From assembly GCA_947095535.1 (NCBI GenBank), contig OX352773.1, positions 257,633,590 to 257,697,589 of the forward strand: 64,000 bases of DNA, read 5' to 3'. Both the position numbers and the translations under genes were made by a program. How positions within the stretch are numbered: position 1 is the stretch's first letter; each line of letters opens with the position of its first letter. Under the pieces are notes generated by a model. That model did not search any database. It was not told the DNA's origin and saw only the letters and a program-made list of their open reading frames with translations. This document shows positions 38,481-49,500 of this stretch, one piece after another. Source of the DNA: Poecilobothrus nobilitatus (taxonomy: Eukaryota; Arthropoda; Insecta; Diptera; Dolichopodidae).

Positions 38481-41400
38481 ATTGATTTTTTTACGTAGAA
38501 GACCATATATCTGAATGAAATAACGTAATTTCATAAGCTCCAGCTAAGTTTTTCACGCGAAAATAGAGTTTGAAATTATTTAAACTTTAAATCCTGTTTT
38601 CTGGCCTTTCTAATCGTTTTACAGCAATTTTAACAATATTTTGTGATCACTTTGTCCATTTTCACAAAAATTAAATATTTTGCTTAAAAATTTGTATTTC
38701 AAAAAATTGATTTTTTTGCGTAGAAGACCATATTTGCGAATGAAATAACGTAATTTCATAAGCTCCACCTGAGTTTTTCACGTGAAAATAGAGTTTGAAA
38801 TTATTTAAACTTTAAATCGTGTTTTCTGGCTTTTCTAATCGTTTTACAGCAATTGTAACAATATTTTATGATCACTTTTTTCATTTTCACAAAAATTAAA
38901 TATTTTTCTTAAAAATATGTATTTAACCAAAAAATGGATTTTTTTGTGTAGAAGACCATATTTTTTGAATAAAATAACGTAATTTCATAAGCTCCAGCTA
39001 AGTTTTTGACGTGAAAATAGAGTTTGAAATTATTTAAACTTTAAATCGTGTTTTCTGGCCTTTCTAATCGTTTTACAGCAATTTTAACAATATTTTGTGA
39101 TCACTTTTTCCATTTTCACAAGAATTAAATATTTTGCTTAAAAATTTGTAATTCAAAAAATTGATTTTTTTACGTAGAAGACCATATTTGTGAATGAAAT
39201 AACGTAATTTCATAAGCTTCAGCTAAGTTTTTGACGTGAAAATAGAGTTTGAAATTATTTAAACTTTAAATCGTGTTTTCTGGCCTTTCTAATCGTTTTA
39301 CAGCAATTTTAACAATATTTTGTGATCACTTTGTCCATTTTCACAAAAATTAAATATTTTGCTTAAAAATTTGTATTTCAAAAATTTGATTTTTTTGCGT
39401 AGAAGACCATATTTGCGAATGAAATAACGTAATTTCATAAGCTCCAGCTAAGTTTTTCACGTGAAAATAGAGTTTGAAATTATTTAAACTTTAAATCGTG
39501 TTTTCTGGCTTTTCTAATCGTTTTACAGCAATTGTAACAATATTTTATGATCACTTTTTTCATTTTCACAAAAATTAAATATTTTTCTTAAAAATATGTA
39601 TTTAACCAAAAAATGGATTTTTTTGTGTAGAAGACCATATTTGTCAATAAAATAACGTAATTTCATAAGCTCCAGCTAAGTTTTTCACGTGAAAATAGAG
39701 TTTGAAATTATTTAAACTTTAAATCGTGTTTTCTGGCCTTTCTAATCGTTTTACAGCAATTTTAACAATATTTTGTGATCACTTTGTCCATTTTCACAAA
39801 AATTAAATATTTTGCTTAAAAATTTGTATTTCAAAAAATTGATTTTTTTGCGTAGAAGACCATATTTGCGAATGAAATAACGTAATTTCATAAGCTCCAG
39901 CTAAGTTTTTCACATGATAATAGAGTTTGAAATTATTTAAACTTTAAATCGTGTTTTCTGGCCTTTCTAATCGTTTCACAGCAATTTTAACAATATTTTG
40001 TGATCACTTTTTTCATTTTCTCAAAAATTAAGTATTTTGATTGAAAATATGTATTTAACCAAAAAATGGATTTTTTTGTGTAGAAGGCCATATTTGTCAA
40101 TAAAATAACGTAATTTCATAAGCTCCAGCTAAGTTTTTAACATTACAATAGAGTTTGAAATTATTTAAACTTTAGATCGTGTTTTCTGGTCTTTCTAATC
40201 GTTTTACAGCAATTTTAACAATATTTTATGATCACTTTTTTCATTTTCTCAAAAATTAAGTATTTTTCTTAAAAATATGTATTTAACCAAAAAATGGATT
40301 TTTTTGTGTAGAAGACCATATTTGTGAATAAAATAACGTAATTTCATAAACTCTAGGTAAGTTTTTCACATGACAATAGAGTTTGAAATTATTTAAACTT
40401 TAGATCGTGTTTTCTGGCCTTTCTAATCGTTTTATAGCAATTTTAACAATATTTTGTGATCACTTTTTCATGTTCACAAAAATTAAATATTTTGCTTAAA
40501 AATTTGTATTTCAAAAATTTGATTTTTTTGCGTAGAAGACCATATTTGTGAATGAAATAACGCAATTTCATAAGCTTCAGCTAAGTTTTTCACGTGAAAA
40601 TAGAGTTTGAAATTATATAAACTTTAAATCGTGTTTTCTGGCCTTTATAATCGTTTTACAGCAATTTTAAAAATATTTTGTGATCACTTTTTCCATTTTC
40701 ACAAAAATTAAATATTTTGCTTAAAAATATGTATTTAACCAAAAAATGGATTTTTTTGTGTAGAAGACCATATTTGTGAATAAAATAACGTAATTTCATA
40801 ACCTCCAGCTAAGTTTTTCACATGAAAATAGAGTTTGAAATTATTTAAACTTTAAATCGTGTTTTCTGGCCTTTCTAATCCTTTTACAGCAATTTTAACA
40901 ATATTTTGTGATCACTTTTTCCATTTTCACAAAAATTAAATATTTTGCTTAAAAATTTTTATTTCAAAAAATTGATTTTTTTGCGTAGAAGACCATATTT
41001 GTGAATGAAATAACGTAATTTTATAAGTTCCAGCTAAGTTTTTCACATGAGAATAGAGTTTGAAATTATTTAAACTTTAAATCGTGTTTTCTGACTTTTC
41101 TAATCGTTTTACAGCAATTGTAACAATATTTTATGATCACTTTTTTCATTTTCATATGTATTTCAAAAAATTGATTTTTTTGCGTAGAAGACCATATTTG
41201 TGAATGAAATAACGTAATTTCATAAGCTCCAGCTAAGTTTTTCACGTGAAAATAGAGTTTGAAATTATGTAAACTTTAAATCGTGTTTTCTGGCCTTTCT
41301 AATCGTTTTACAGCAATTTTAACAATAGTTTATGATCACTTTTTTCATTTACACGAAAATTAAATATTTTGATTAAAAATATGTATTTTAACCAAAAAAT

Positions 41401-43338
41401 TGTATTCTTTGTGTAGAAGACCATATTTCTGAATAAAATAACGTAATTTCATAAGCTCCACCTAAGTTTTCACATGATAATAGAGTTTGGAATTATTTAA
41501 ACTTTAAATAGTGCTTTCTGGCCTTTCTAATCGTTTTACAGCAATTGTAACAATATTTTGTGAACACTTTTTTCATTTTCACAGAAATTAAATATTTTGC
41601 TTAAAAATATGTATTTAACCAAAAAATGGATTTTTTTGTGTAGAAGACCATATTTGTGAATAAAATAACGTAATTTCATAACCTCCAGCTAAGTTTTTCA
41701 CATGAAAATAGAGTTTGAAATTGTTTAAACTATAAATCGTGTTTTCTGGCCTTTCTAATCCTTTTACAGCAATTTTAACAATATTTTGTGATCACTTTTT
41801 CCATTTTCACAAAAATTAAATATTTTGCTTAAAAATTTGTATTTCAAAAATTTGATTTTTTTGCGTAGAAGACCATATTTGTAAATGAAATAACGTAATT
41901 TCATAAGCTCCAGCTAAGTTTTTCACATGAAAATAGAGTATGAAATTATTTAAACTTTAAACCGTGTTTTCTGGCCTTTCTAATCCTTTTACAGCAATTT
42001 TAACAATATTTTGTGATCACTTTTTCCATTTTCACAAAAATTAACTATTTTGCTTAAAAATTTGTATTTCAAAAAATTGATTTTTTTGCGTAGAAGACCA
42101 TATTTGTGAATGAAATAACGTAATTTTATAAGTTCCAGCTAAGTTTTTCACATGAGAATAGAGTTTGAAATTATTTAAACTTTAAATCGTGTTTTCTGGC
42201 TTTTCTAATCGTTTTACAGCAATTGTAACAATATTTTATGATCACTTTTTTCATTTTCATATGTATTTCAAAAAATTGATTTTTTTGCGTAGAAGACCAT
42301 ATTTGTGAATGAAATAACGTAATTTTATAAGTTCCAGCTAAGTTTTTCACGTGAAAATAGAGTTTGAAATTATGTAAACTTTAAATCGTGTTTTCTGGCC
42401 TTTCTAATCGTTTTACAGCAATTTTAACAATATTTTATGATCACTTTTTTCATTTACACGAAAATTAAATATTTTGATTAAAAATATGTATTTTAACCAA
42501 AAAATTGTATTCTTTGTGTAGAAGACCATATTTCTGAATAAAATAACGTAATTTCATAAGCTCCACCTAAGTTTTTCACATGATAATAGAGTTTGGAATT
42601 ATTTAAACTTTAAATAGTGCTTTCTGGCCTTTCTAATCGTTTTACAGCAATCTTAACAATATTTTGTGAACACATTTTTCATTTTCACAGAAATTAAATA
42701 TTTTGCTTAAAAATATGTATTTAACCAAAAAATGGATTTTTTTGTGTAGAAGACCATATTTGTGAATAAAATAACGTAATTTCATAAGCTCTAGGTAAGT
42801 TTTTCACATTGCAATAGAGTTTGAAATTATTTAAACTTTAAATCGTGTTTTCTGGCTTTTCTAATCCTTTTACAGCAATTTTAACAATATTTTGTGATCA
42901 CTTTTTCCATTTTCACAAAAATTAAATATTTTGCTTAAAAATTTGTATTTCAAAAAATTGATTTTTTTGCGTAGAAGACCATATTTGTGAATGAAATAAC
43001 GTAATTTCATAAGCTCCACCTAAGTTTTTCACATGATAATAGAGTTTGGAATTATTTAAACTTTAAATAGTGCTTTCTGGCCTTTCTAATCGTTTTACAG
43101 CAATTGTAACAATATTTTGTGAACACTTTTTTCATTTTCACAGAAATTAAATATTTTGCTTAAAAATATGTATTTAACCAAAAAATGGATTTTATTGCGT
43201 AGAACACCATATTTCTGAATAAAATAACGTAATTTCATAAGCTCTAGGTAAGTTTTTCACATGAAAATAGAGTTTGAAATTATTTAAACTTTAAATCGTG
43301 TTTTCTGGCTTTTCTAATCGTTTTACAGCAATTGTAAC
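38481..43338. repeat. Satellite: mixed segment with a 1105-bp offset duplication
   Basis: 225-bp and 228-bp monomers alternate. A shortened monomer with the junction TTCATATGTATTTC occurs at 41151 and 42256, and the rare CATGAGAATAG at 41046 and 42151. Both pairs are 1105 bp apart, so about 40865-41660 and 41970-42765 are copies. The segment is cut at its right end by the LINE insertion. Confidence 0.75.
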
Positions 43339-43346
43339 AATATTTT
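43339..43346. repeat. LINE target-site duplication, left copy
   Basis: AATATTTT at 43339-43346 is repeated at 46108-46115. Satellite sequence runs up to the left copy and restarts at the right one at the matching monomer position, which shows a clean insertion. One mismatch just outside (C/T) leaves the true length uncertain by a few bases. Confidence 0.75.
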
Positions 43347-43914
43347 TTATTTTTTTATTTATTTTATTTTACAAAACCTAAGCAAGGTCGTTACAAAAAA
43401 AATTCTTAAATTAATGCTTATAATTAAAATTAAACAAAACAATGACTTAAAACTACATTTATAGTTAAAACTACATTTATAGTATTTATAGTAACTTAAA
43501 ACCTAAAAAAAGTTAATTTATTGTTATTGTTATTATTAATTTTTTATTTAAACTACATTAACAACTTTATTTTAACAAAAAAAATTGAAATATGATATCA
43601 GTACAGATATGTACATATATATAATGACAATCAATTTAAAATTTTATGTAATAACTTATGTAGCAAATTAAACGTAAATAAATATCTTATTATTACGTAG
43701 AAGTAAAATTAAAAAAAAAAATGAACATTTTTTTTTTATTAACAGTACTTGAAAGCATTAAATTACTATTTATAAAATGTACAAAAAAAAAAAAAATGAT
43801 CTAAATGAAAAACATTAATTGTATTATAATGCAATACAATAAATGTGCTATGTTTAAAATTATATCATAATTAAAAAAAAAAAAAAAAAAATTTTTTTTT
43901 TGCTTAAGTAAGAA
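43347..43914 (-). other. LINE 3' UTR and A-rich tail
   Basis: About 568 bp of AT-rich sequence follows the stop codon. A run of about 20 A next to about 11 T (43872-43902, plus strand) could fold into an A/T hairpin shortly after the stop. The end is a TAAA/TAAAA-rich tail in element orientation, abutting the target-site duplication. No polyadenylation signal can be singled out in such AT-rich sequence. Confidence 0.75.
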
Positions 43915-46107
43915 TTAATTGTCTAAGGTCATTAAATTGGAAAAGTGTAGTTGTAAAATGTGTTTGAACGTATTTCTGGAGATAGATGTAGAATAGAGAT
44001 GACTAATTTTGTTAAAAGTAGTACAACATCTGTTGATGGGTTCATTTCTACCGTACTCTGTATTATGTTTGTAGTCCATTAAAAATTTAGTATTTCTAGT
44101 TTGCCTAACACTATCGTTAAGTCTAAACTTGTTATTAAGAGATTGGATAGAAATACTATTATTCAAAATATCAAAAGTAAAGCATGATGACAATAGTTGT
44201 CTACGTAAAGATAAAGAAAGCAAGTTTAATGAATCAAGTCTTGTGGTGTAACTAGGTAGATTAGCAAAATCAAAAGGGTTATATTGATTCCTTAATGCAA
44301 ATAAAAGAAATTGCTTTTGAACTGATTCGATTCTATTGGAATGAACTGCAAAGACTGGATCCCAAACAATGTTACCGTATTCTAAGATAGAACGAACTAG
44401 GGAACAATAAAGAGATTTTGTCACAGCTAAGTCGCTAAATTCTTTAGCTCTTCTCTTAATGAAACCTAACATTTTATTAGCCTTTGAAACTATTAGGTCA
44501 TAGTGAAGATTATAATTAAGTTTATTATCGAGAAGAATTCCCAGATCAGTAATGCTAAAAACCCTTTCAAGAGAAACATTATCTATTTTGTAGTCATATA
44601 TTAAAGAAGACCGTTTACGTGTAAAGCTAATAACTTTACATTTCTGTATGTTGAGTTCTAATTTATTTGACGTGCACCAAGTTTGTAACACTGATAAGCT
44701 TGATTGAAGTTTAGCTGCATCAGGATTATCTTTAACCACTTGATATATTTTTAGGTCATCAGCAAACGAAATGTGAGATATATTGCTTAGATATTCCGAA
44801 AGATCTGAAATAAAAACATTAAACAGAAGCGGGCCTAAATGGCTACCTTGCGGTACACCGGAAGTGACCCCAATGGTGTTGGATAATACACCACGAAATT
44901 TAACATTTTCAGTTCTTTCTAAAAGATAAGAATTAAGCCACCCAAGAAATGAACCCGAAATGCCAAAAGTTGATAGTTTGTTTAGCAAAGTGAAGTGATC
45001 TACACCATCGAAAGCTTTGCTAAAATCAGTGTAAATTGCATCAACTTGGTACCCTTTCTCCATTTGATTCAGGATTTCAGATGTATAAACCATCAGGTTC
45101 GTAGTAGTTGAACGACCTTTTCTGAAACCATGTTGTTGTTCATTTAGTTTTGCATTTATGATAGGAGTAATTCTATCAACGACAATTTTTTCAAATAATT
45201 TAGGTATAGTCGAGAGGATTGCTATACCTCGATAATTTTCCACCGATGCTCTATCCCCTTTTTTAAAAATAGGGGTCAAGTGGGAGGATTTCCACTTTTG
45301 TGGGAAAATCCCAATTGAAAGTGACTTATTGAAAATAAGATGAAGAGGGAAGATTAGACTGTGAGAACAATTATGTAAAAAGATTGGGGGAATTAAGTCC
45401 GGACCAGCACCCTTTTTTAAATCAAGGCTCAAAATTGCTTCAAGAATATCATTTTCAGAAAGATACACGTCTGTAAGTAGGAAATTTGAGCTATTAGATA
45501 AGGAATTAGTCGATGTAGTAACTGGTGCTGTTTGACGATAAACTTGTTGAAAATGATCAGAAAAGAAGTTACAAATTTCTTTTGGGCAATCAGAAACCAC
45601 ATTGTCTTTTGATAACATTAAATTGGGATACCCAAATAATTTCCGTTTTGTGTTAACAAAATCAAAAAATTTTTTAGGATCAGTAACAAGTTTGTTGCCA
45701 ATATCTGTGACATAGTTTTCATATGCTACATTGGCTTTTTGTTTAAATTCAATTGCAAGTTGCTTATACATATTCAATAAGTCGTCGCATGGTGCTTGAT
45801 GATGTTTGAGTTTTTTGTATATTTTATTGCGCCGATTTCTCAAGTTCCTAAGATCTCTATCTAACCATGGTTCTGTTATTTTATGCTTTTTGCGAATTTT
45901 AGGAACAAAGGCATCAATAATTTGAAACAGATTAGAGTAAAAGATAGAGATTAGTAAATTGACATCCTGTTGAACTAACAGTTCGTCCCATGTGATTAAT
46001 GACAAAGCATAATTAATACTTTGATAGTCAGCATTAAAAAAATCGTATACAATTTCATTATTGTAAGATTTGTCCAAGAGTGGGATAGAAGTGGAGAACT
46101 CGAAAAT
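43347..46107 (-). mobile_element. 5'-truncated non-LTR retrotransposon (LINE) inserted in the satellite
   Basis: The insert is 2761 bp and lies on the minus strand. In its own orientation it begins abruptly inside the endonuclease C-terminus, carries a complete reverse-transcriptase region and 3' UTR, and ends in an A-rich TAAA-type tail (43347-43375 on the plus strand). An 8-bp duplication flanks it. Such an arrangement is what target-primed reverse transcription with incomplete synthesis gives. The clade is probably within the Jockey/CR1 group of insect LINEs; the exact family is not determined. Confidence 0.92.
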
Positions 46108-46113
46108 AATATT
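43915..46113 (-). CDS. LINE ORF2 fragment: reverse transcriptase with the tail of the endonuclease
   Basis: Catalyses target-primed reverse transcription of LINE RNA in the intact element. Counting from the TTG at 46077 (720 codons), I see a linker with PWLDRDLRNLRNRRNKIYKKL at about 70-90, then RT motifs: PIFKKGD near 269, YRGIAILS near 282, QHGFRKGRST near 315, YTDFSKAFD with catalytic D351, SGVPQGSHLGPLLFN near 406 and ISFADD with catalytic D440 and D441. After the thumb comes LVRSILEYGNIVWDP, then NRIESVQKQFLLFALR near 581. There is no in-frame stop. TTG is not a convincing start: the frame is open through it to the 5' junction and reads IEFSTSIPLL just before, the residues that normally follow the SDH motif closing the endonuclease domain. 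The endonuclease and ORF1 are missing, so the copy cannot move by itself. The lack of stops suggests a young insertion. Confidence 0.9.
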   Translation of the reverse strand, partial: NIIFEFSTSIPLLDKSYNNEIVYDFFNADYQSINYALSLITWDELLVQQDVNLLISIFYSNLFQIIDAFVPKIRKKHKITEPWLDRDLRNLRNRRNKIYKKLKHHQAPCDDLLNMYKQLAIEFKQKANVAYENYVTDIGNKLVTDPKKFFDFVNTKRKLFGYPNLMLSKDNVVSDCPKEICNFFSDHFQQVYRQTAPVTTSTNSLSNSSNFLLTDVYLSENDILEAILSLDLKKGAGPDLIPPIFLHNCSHSLIFPLHLIFNKSLSIGIFPQKWKSSHLTPIFKKGDRASVENYRGIAILSTIPKLFEKIVVDRITPIINAKLNEQQHGFRKGRSTTTNLMVYTSEILNQMEKGYQVDAIYTDFSKAFDGVDHFTLLNKLSTFGISGSFLGWLNSYLLERTENVKFRGVLSNTIGVTSGVPQGSHLGPLLFNVFISDLSEYLSNISHISFADDLKIYQVVKDNPDAAKLQSSLSVLQTWCTSNKLELNIQKCKVISFTRKRSSLIYDYKIDNVSLERVFSITDLGILLDNKLNYNLHYDLIVSKANKMLGFIKRRAKEFSDLAVTKSLYCSLVRSILEYGNIVWDPVFAVHSNRIESVQKQFLLFALRNQYNPFDFANLPSYTTRLDSLNLLSLSLRRQLLSSCFTFDILNNSISIQSLNNKFRLNDSVRQTRNTKFLMDYKHNTEYGRNEPINRCCTTFNKISHLYSTSISRNTFKHILQLHFSNLMTLDN

Positions 46114-49100
46114 TTATGATCACTTTATCCATTTTCACAAAAATTAAATATTTTTCTTAAAAATTTGTATTTCAAAAAATTGTTTTTTTTGCGTAGAAGA
46201 CCATATTTGTGAATGAAATAACGTAATTTCATAAGCTCCAGCTAAGTTTTTCATCTGAAAATAGAGTTTGAAATTATTTAAACTTTAAATCGTGTTTTCT
46301 GGCTTTTCTAATCGTTTTACAGCAATTGTAACAATATTTTATGATAATTTTTTTCATTTTCACGAAAATTAAATATTTTGATTAAAAATATGTATTTAAC
46401 CAAAAAATTGATTTCTTTGTGTAGAAGACCATATTTCTGAATAAAATAACGTAATTTCATAAGCTCTAGGTAAGTTTTTCACATGACAATAGAGTTTGAA
46501 ATTATTTAAACTTTAAATCGTGTTTTCTGGCCGTTCTAATCGTTTTACAGCAATTTTAATAATATTTTATGATCATTTTTTTCATTTTCACGAAAATTAA
46601 ATATTTTGATTAAAAATATGTATTTAACCAAAAAATTGATTTCTTTGCGTAGAAGACCATATTTGTGAATAAAATAACGTAATTTCATTAGATCCAGCCA
46701 AGTTTTTCACATGAAAATAGAGTTTGCAATTATTTAAACTTTAAATCGTGTTTTCTGGCTTTTCTAATCGTTTTACAGCAATTTTAACAATATTTTATGA
46801 TCACTTTTTTCATTTACACGAAAATTAAATATTTTGATTAAAAATATGTATTTTAACCAAAAATTGATTTTTTTTGTGTAGAAGACCACATTTCTGAATA
46901 AAATAACGTAATTTCATAACCTCCAGCTAAGTTTTTCACATGAAAATAGAGTTTCAAATTATTTAAACTTTAATTCGTGTTTTCTGGCCTTTCTAATCCT
47001 TTTACAGCAATTTTAACAATATTTTGTGATCACTTTTTCCATTTTCACAAAAATTAAATATTTTGCTTAAAAATTTGTATTTCAAAAAAATGATTTTTTT
47101 GCGTAGAAAACCATATTTGTGAATGAAATAACGTAATTTCATAAGCTCCAGCTAAGTTTTTCACGTGAAAATAGAGTTTGAAATTATGTAAACTTTAAAT
47201 CGTGTTTTCTGGCCTTTCTAATCGTTTTACAGCAATTTTAACACTATTTTATGATCACTTTTTTCATTTACACGAAAATTAAATATTTTGATTAAAAATA
47301 TGTATTTTAACCAAAAAACGGATTTTTTTGTGTAGAAGACAATATTTCTGAATAAAAGAACGTAATTTCATTAGATCCAGCTACGTTTTTCACATGAAAA
47401 CAGAGTTTGAAATTATTTAAACTTTAAATCGCGTTTTCTGGCCTTTCTAATCGTTTACAGCAATTTGAACAATATTTTGTCATCACTTTTTTCATTTTCA
47501 CAAAAATTAAATATTTTTCTTAAAAATATGTATTTTAACCAAAAAATTGATTTTTTTTGTGTAGAAGACCACATTTCTGAATAAAATAACGTAATTTCAT
47601 AACCTCCAGCTAAATTTTTCAATTGAAAATAGAGTTTGGAATTATTTAAACTTTAAATCGTGTTTTCTGGCTTTTCTAATCGTTTTACAGCAATTGTAAC
47701 AATATTTTGTCATCACTTTTTACATTTTCACAAAAATTAAATATTTTGCTTAAAAATATGTATTTCAAAAAATTGATTTTTTTGCGTAGAAGACCATATT
47801 TGTGAATGAAATAACGTAATTTCATAAGCTCCAGCTAAGTTTTTCACGTGAAAATAGAGTTTGAAATTATGTAAACTTTAAATCGTGTTTTCTGGCCTTT
47901 CTAATCGTTTTGCAGCAATTTTAACACTATTTTATGATCACTTTTTTCATTTACACGAAAATTAAATATTTTGATTAAAAATATGTATTTTAACCAAAAA
48001 ACGGATTTTTTTGTGTAGAAGACAATATTTCTGAATAAAAGAACGTAATTTCATTAGATCCAGCTACGTTTTTCACATGAAAATAGAGTTTGAAATTATT
48101 TAAACTTTAAATCGCGTTTTCTGGCCTTTCTAATCGTTTACAGCAATTTGAACAATATTTTGTCATCACTTTTTTCATTTTGACAAAAATTAAATATTTT
48201 TCTTAAAAATATGTATTTTAACCAAAAAATTGATTTTTTTGTGTAGAAGACCACATTTCTGAATAAAATAACGTAATTTCATAACCTCCAGCTAAGTTTT
48301 TCACATGAAAATAGAGTTTGAAATTATTTAAACTTTAAATCGTGTTTTCTGGCTTTTCTATTCGTTTTACAGCAATTTGAACAATATTTTGTCATCACTT
48401 TTTTCATTTTCACAAAAATTAAATATTTTTCTTAAAAATATGTATTTTAACCAAAAAATTGATTTTTTTTGTGTAGAAGACCACATTTCTGAATAAAATA
48501 ACGTAATTTCATAACCTCCAGCTAAATTTTTCAATTGAAAATAGAGTTTGGAATTATTTAAACTTTAAATCGTGTTTTCTGGCTTTTCTAATCGTTTTAC
48601 AGCAATTGTAACAATATTTTGTCATCACTTTTTACATTTTCACAAAAATTAAATATTTTGCTTAAAAATATGTATTTCAAAAAATTGATTTTTTTGCGTA
48701 GAAGACCATATTTGTGAATGAAATAACGTAATTTCATAAGCTCCAGCTAAGTTTTTCACGTTAAAAAATAGAGTTTGAAATTATTTAAACTTTAAATAGT
48801 GTTTTCTGGCCTTTCTAATCGTTTTAAAGCAATTGTAACAATATTTTGTGAACACTTCTTTCATTTTCACAGAAATTAAATATTTTGCTTAAAAATATGT
48901 ATTTCAAAAAAATTGATTTTTTTGTGTAGAAGACCATATTTCTGAATGAAATAACGTAATTTCATAAGCTCCAGCTAAGTTTTTCACATGATAATAGAGT
49001 TTGAAATTATTTAAACTTTAAATCGTGTTTTCTGGCTTTGCTTATCGTTTTACAGCAATTTTAACAATATTTTGTGATCACTTTATCCATTTTCGCAAAA

Positions 49101-49500
49101 ATTAAATATTTTGCTTAAAAATTTGTATTTAACCAAAAAACTGTTTTTTTTTTGTAGAAGACCATATTTCTGAATGAAATAACGAAATGTCATATGCTCC
49201 TGCTAAGTTATTTCACATGATAAGAATTTGAAATTATTTAACTTTACATCGTGTTTTCTGGCCTTTCAAATCGTTTTACATCAATTTTAACAATATTTTG
49301 TGATCACTTTTTCCATTTTCACAAAAATTAAATATTTTGCTATGAAATATGTATTTATGTAAATATGTATTTTTTTTCTGTAGAAGACCATATTTCTGAA
49401 TGAAATAACGTAACGTAAATCATAAGCTCCAGCTAAGTTTTTCGCATGAAAATTGAGTTTGAAATTAAAATACTTTAAACCGTGTTTTCTGGCCTTGCTA
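46108..49500. repeat. Satellite: diverged segment with 683-bp and 912-bp offset copies
   Basis: The first 8 bp (46108-46115) are the right target-site copy of the LINE. Markers CCAAAAAACGG with GACAATATTTCTGAATAAAAGAACG occur at 47311 and 47994, 683 bp apart (three monomers). TAAATTTTTCAATTG occurs at 47611 and 48523, 912 bp apart (four monomers). Towards 49100-49500 the monomers lose regular length and bases, and the array is then cut by a HINE. The 100-codon minus-strand frame at 49287-49589 crosses the satellite/HINE junction and is not a gene. Confidence 0.8.

Noticed and set aside
46075..46077. Position 46077 as the true start of the LINE protein
   Set aside because: The codon is TTG, and the frame stays open upstream to the insertion junction with residues typical of the endonuclease end. 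The protein is truncated and does not begin here.
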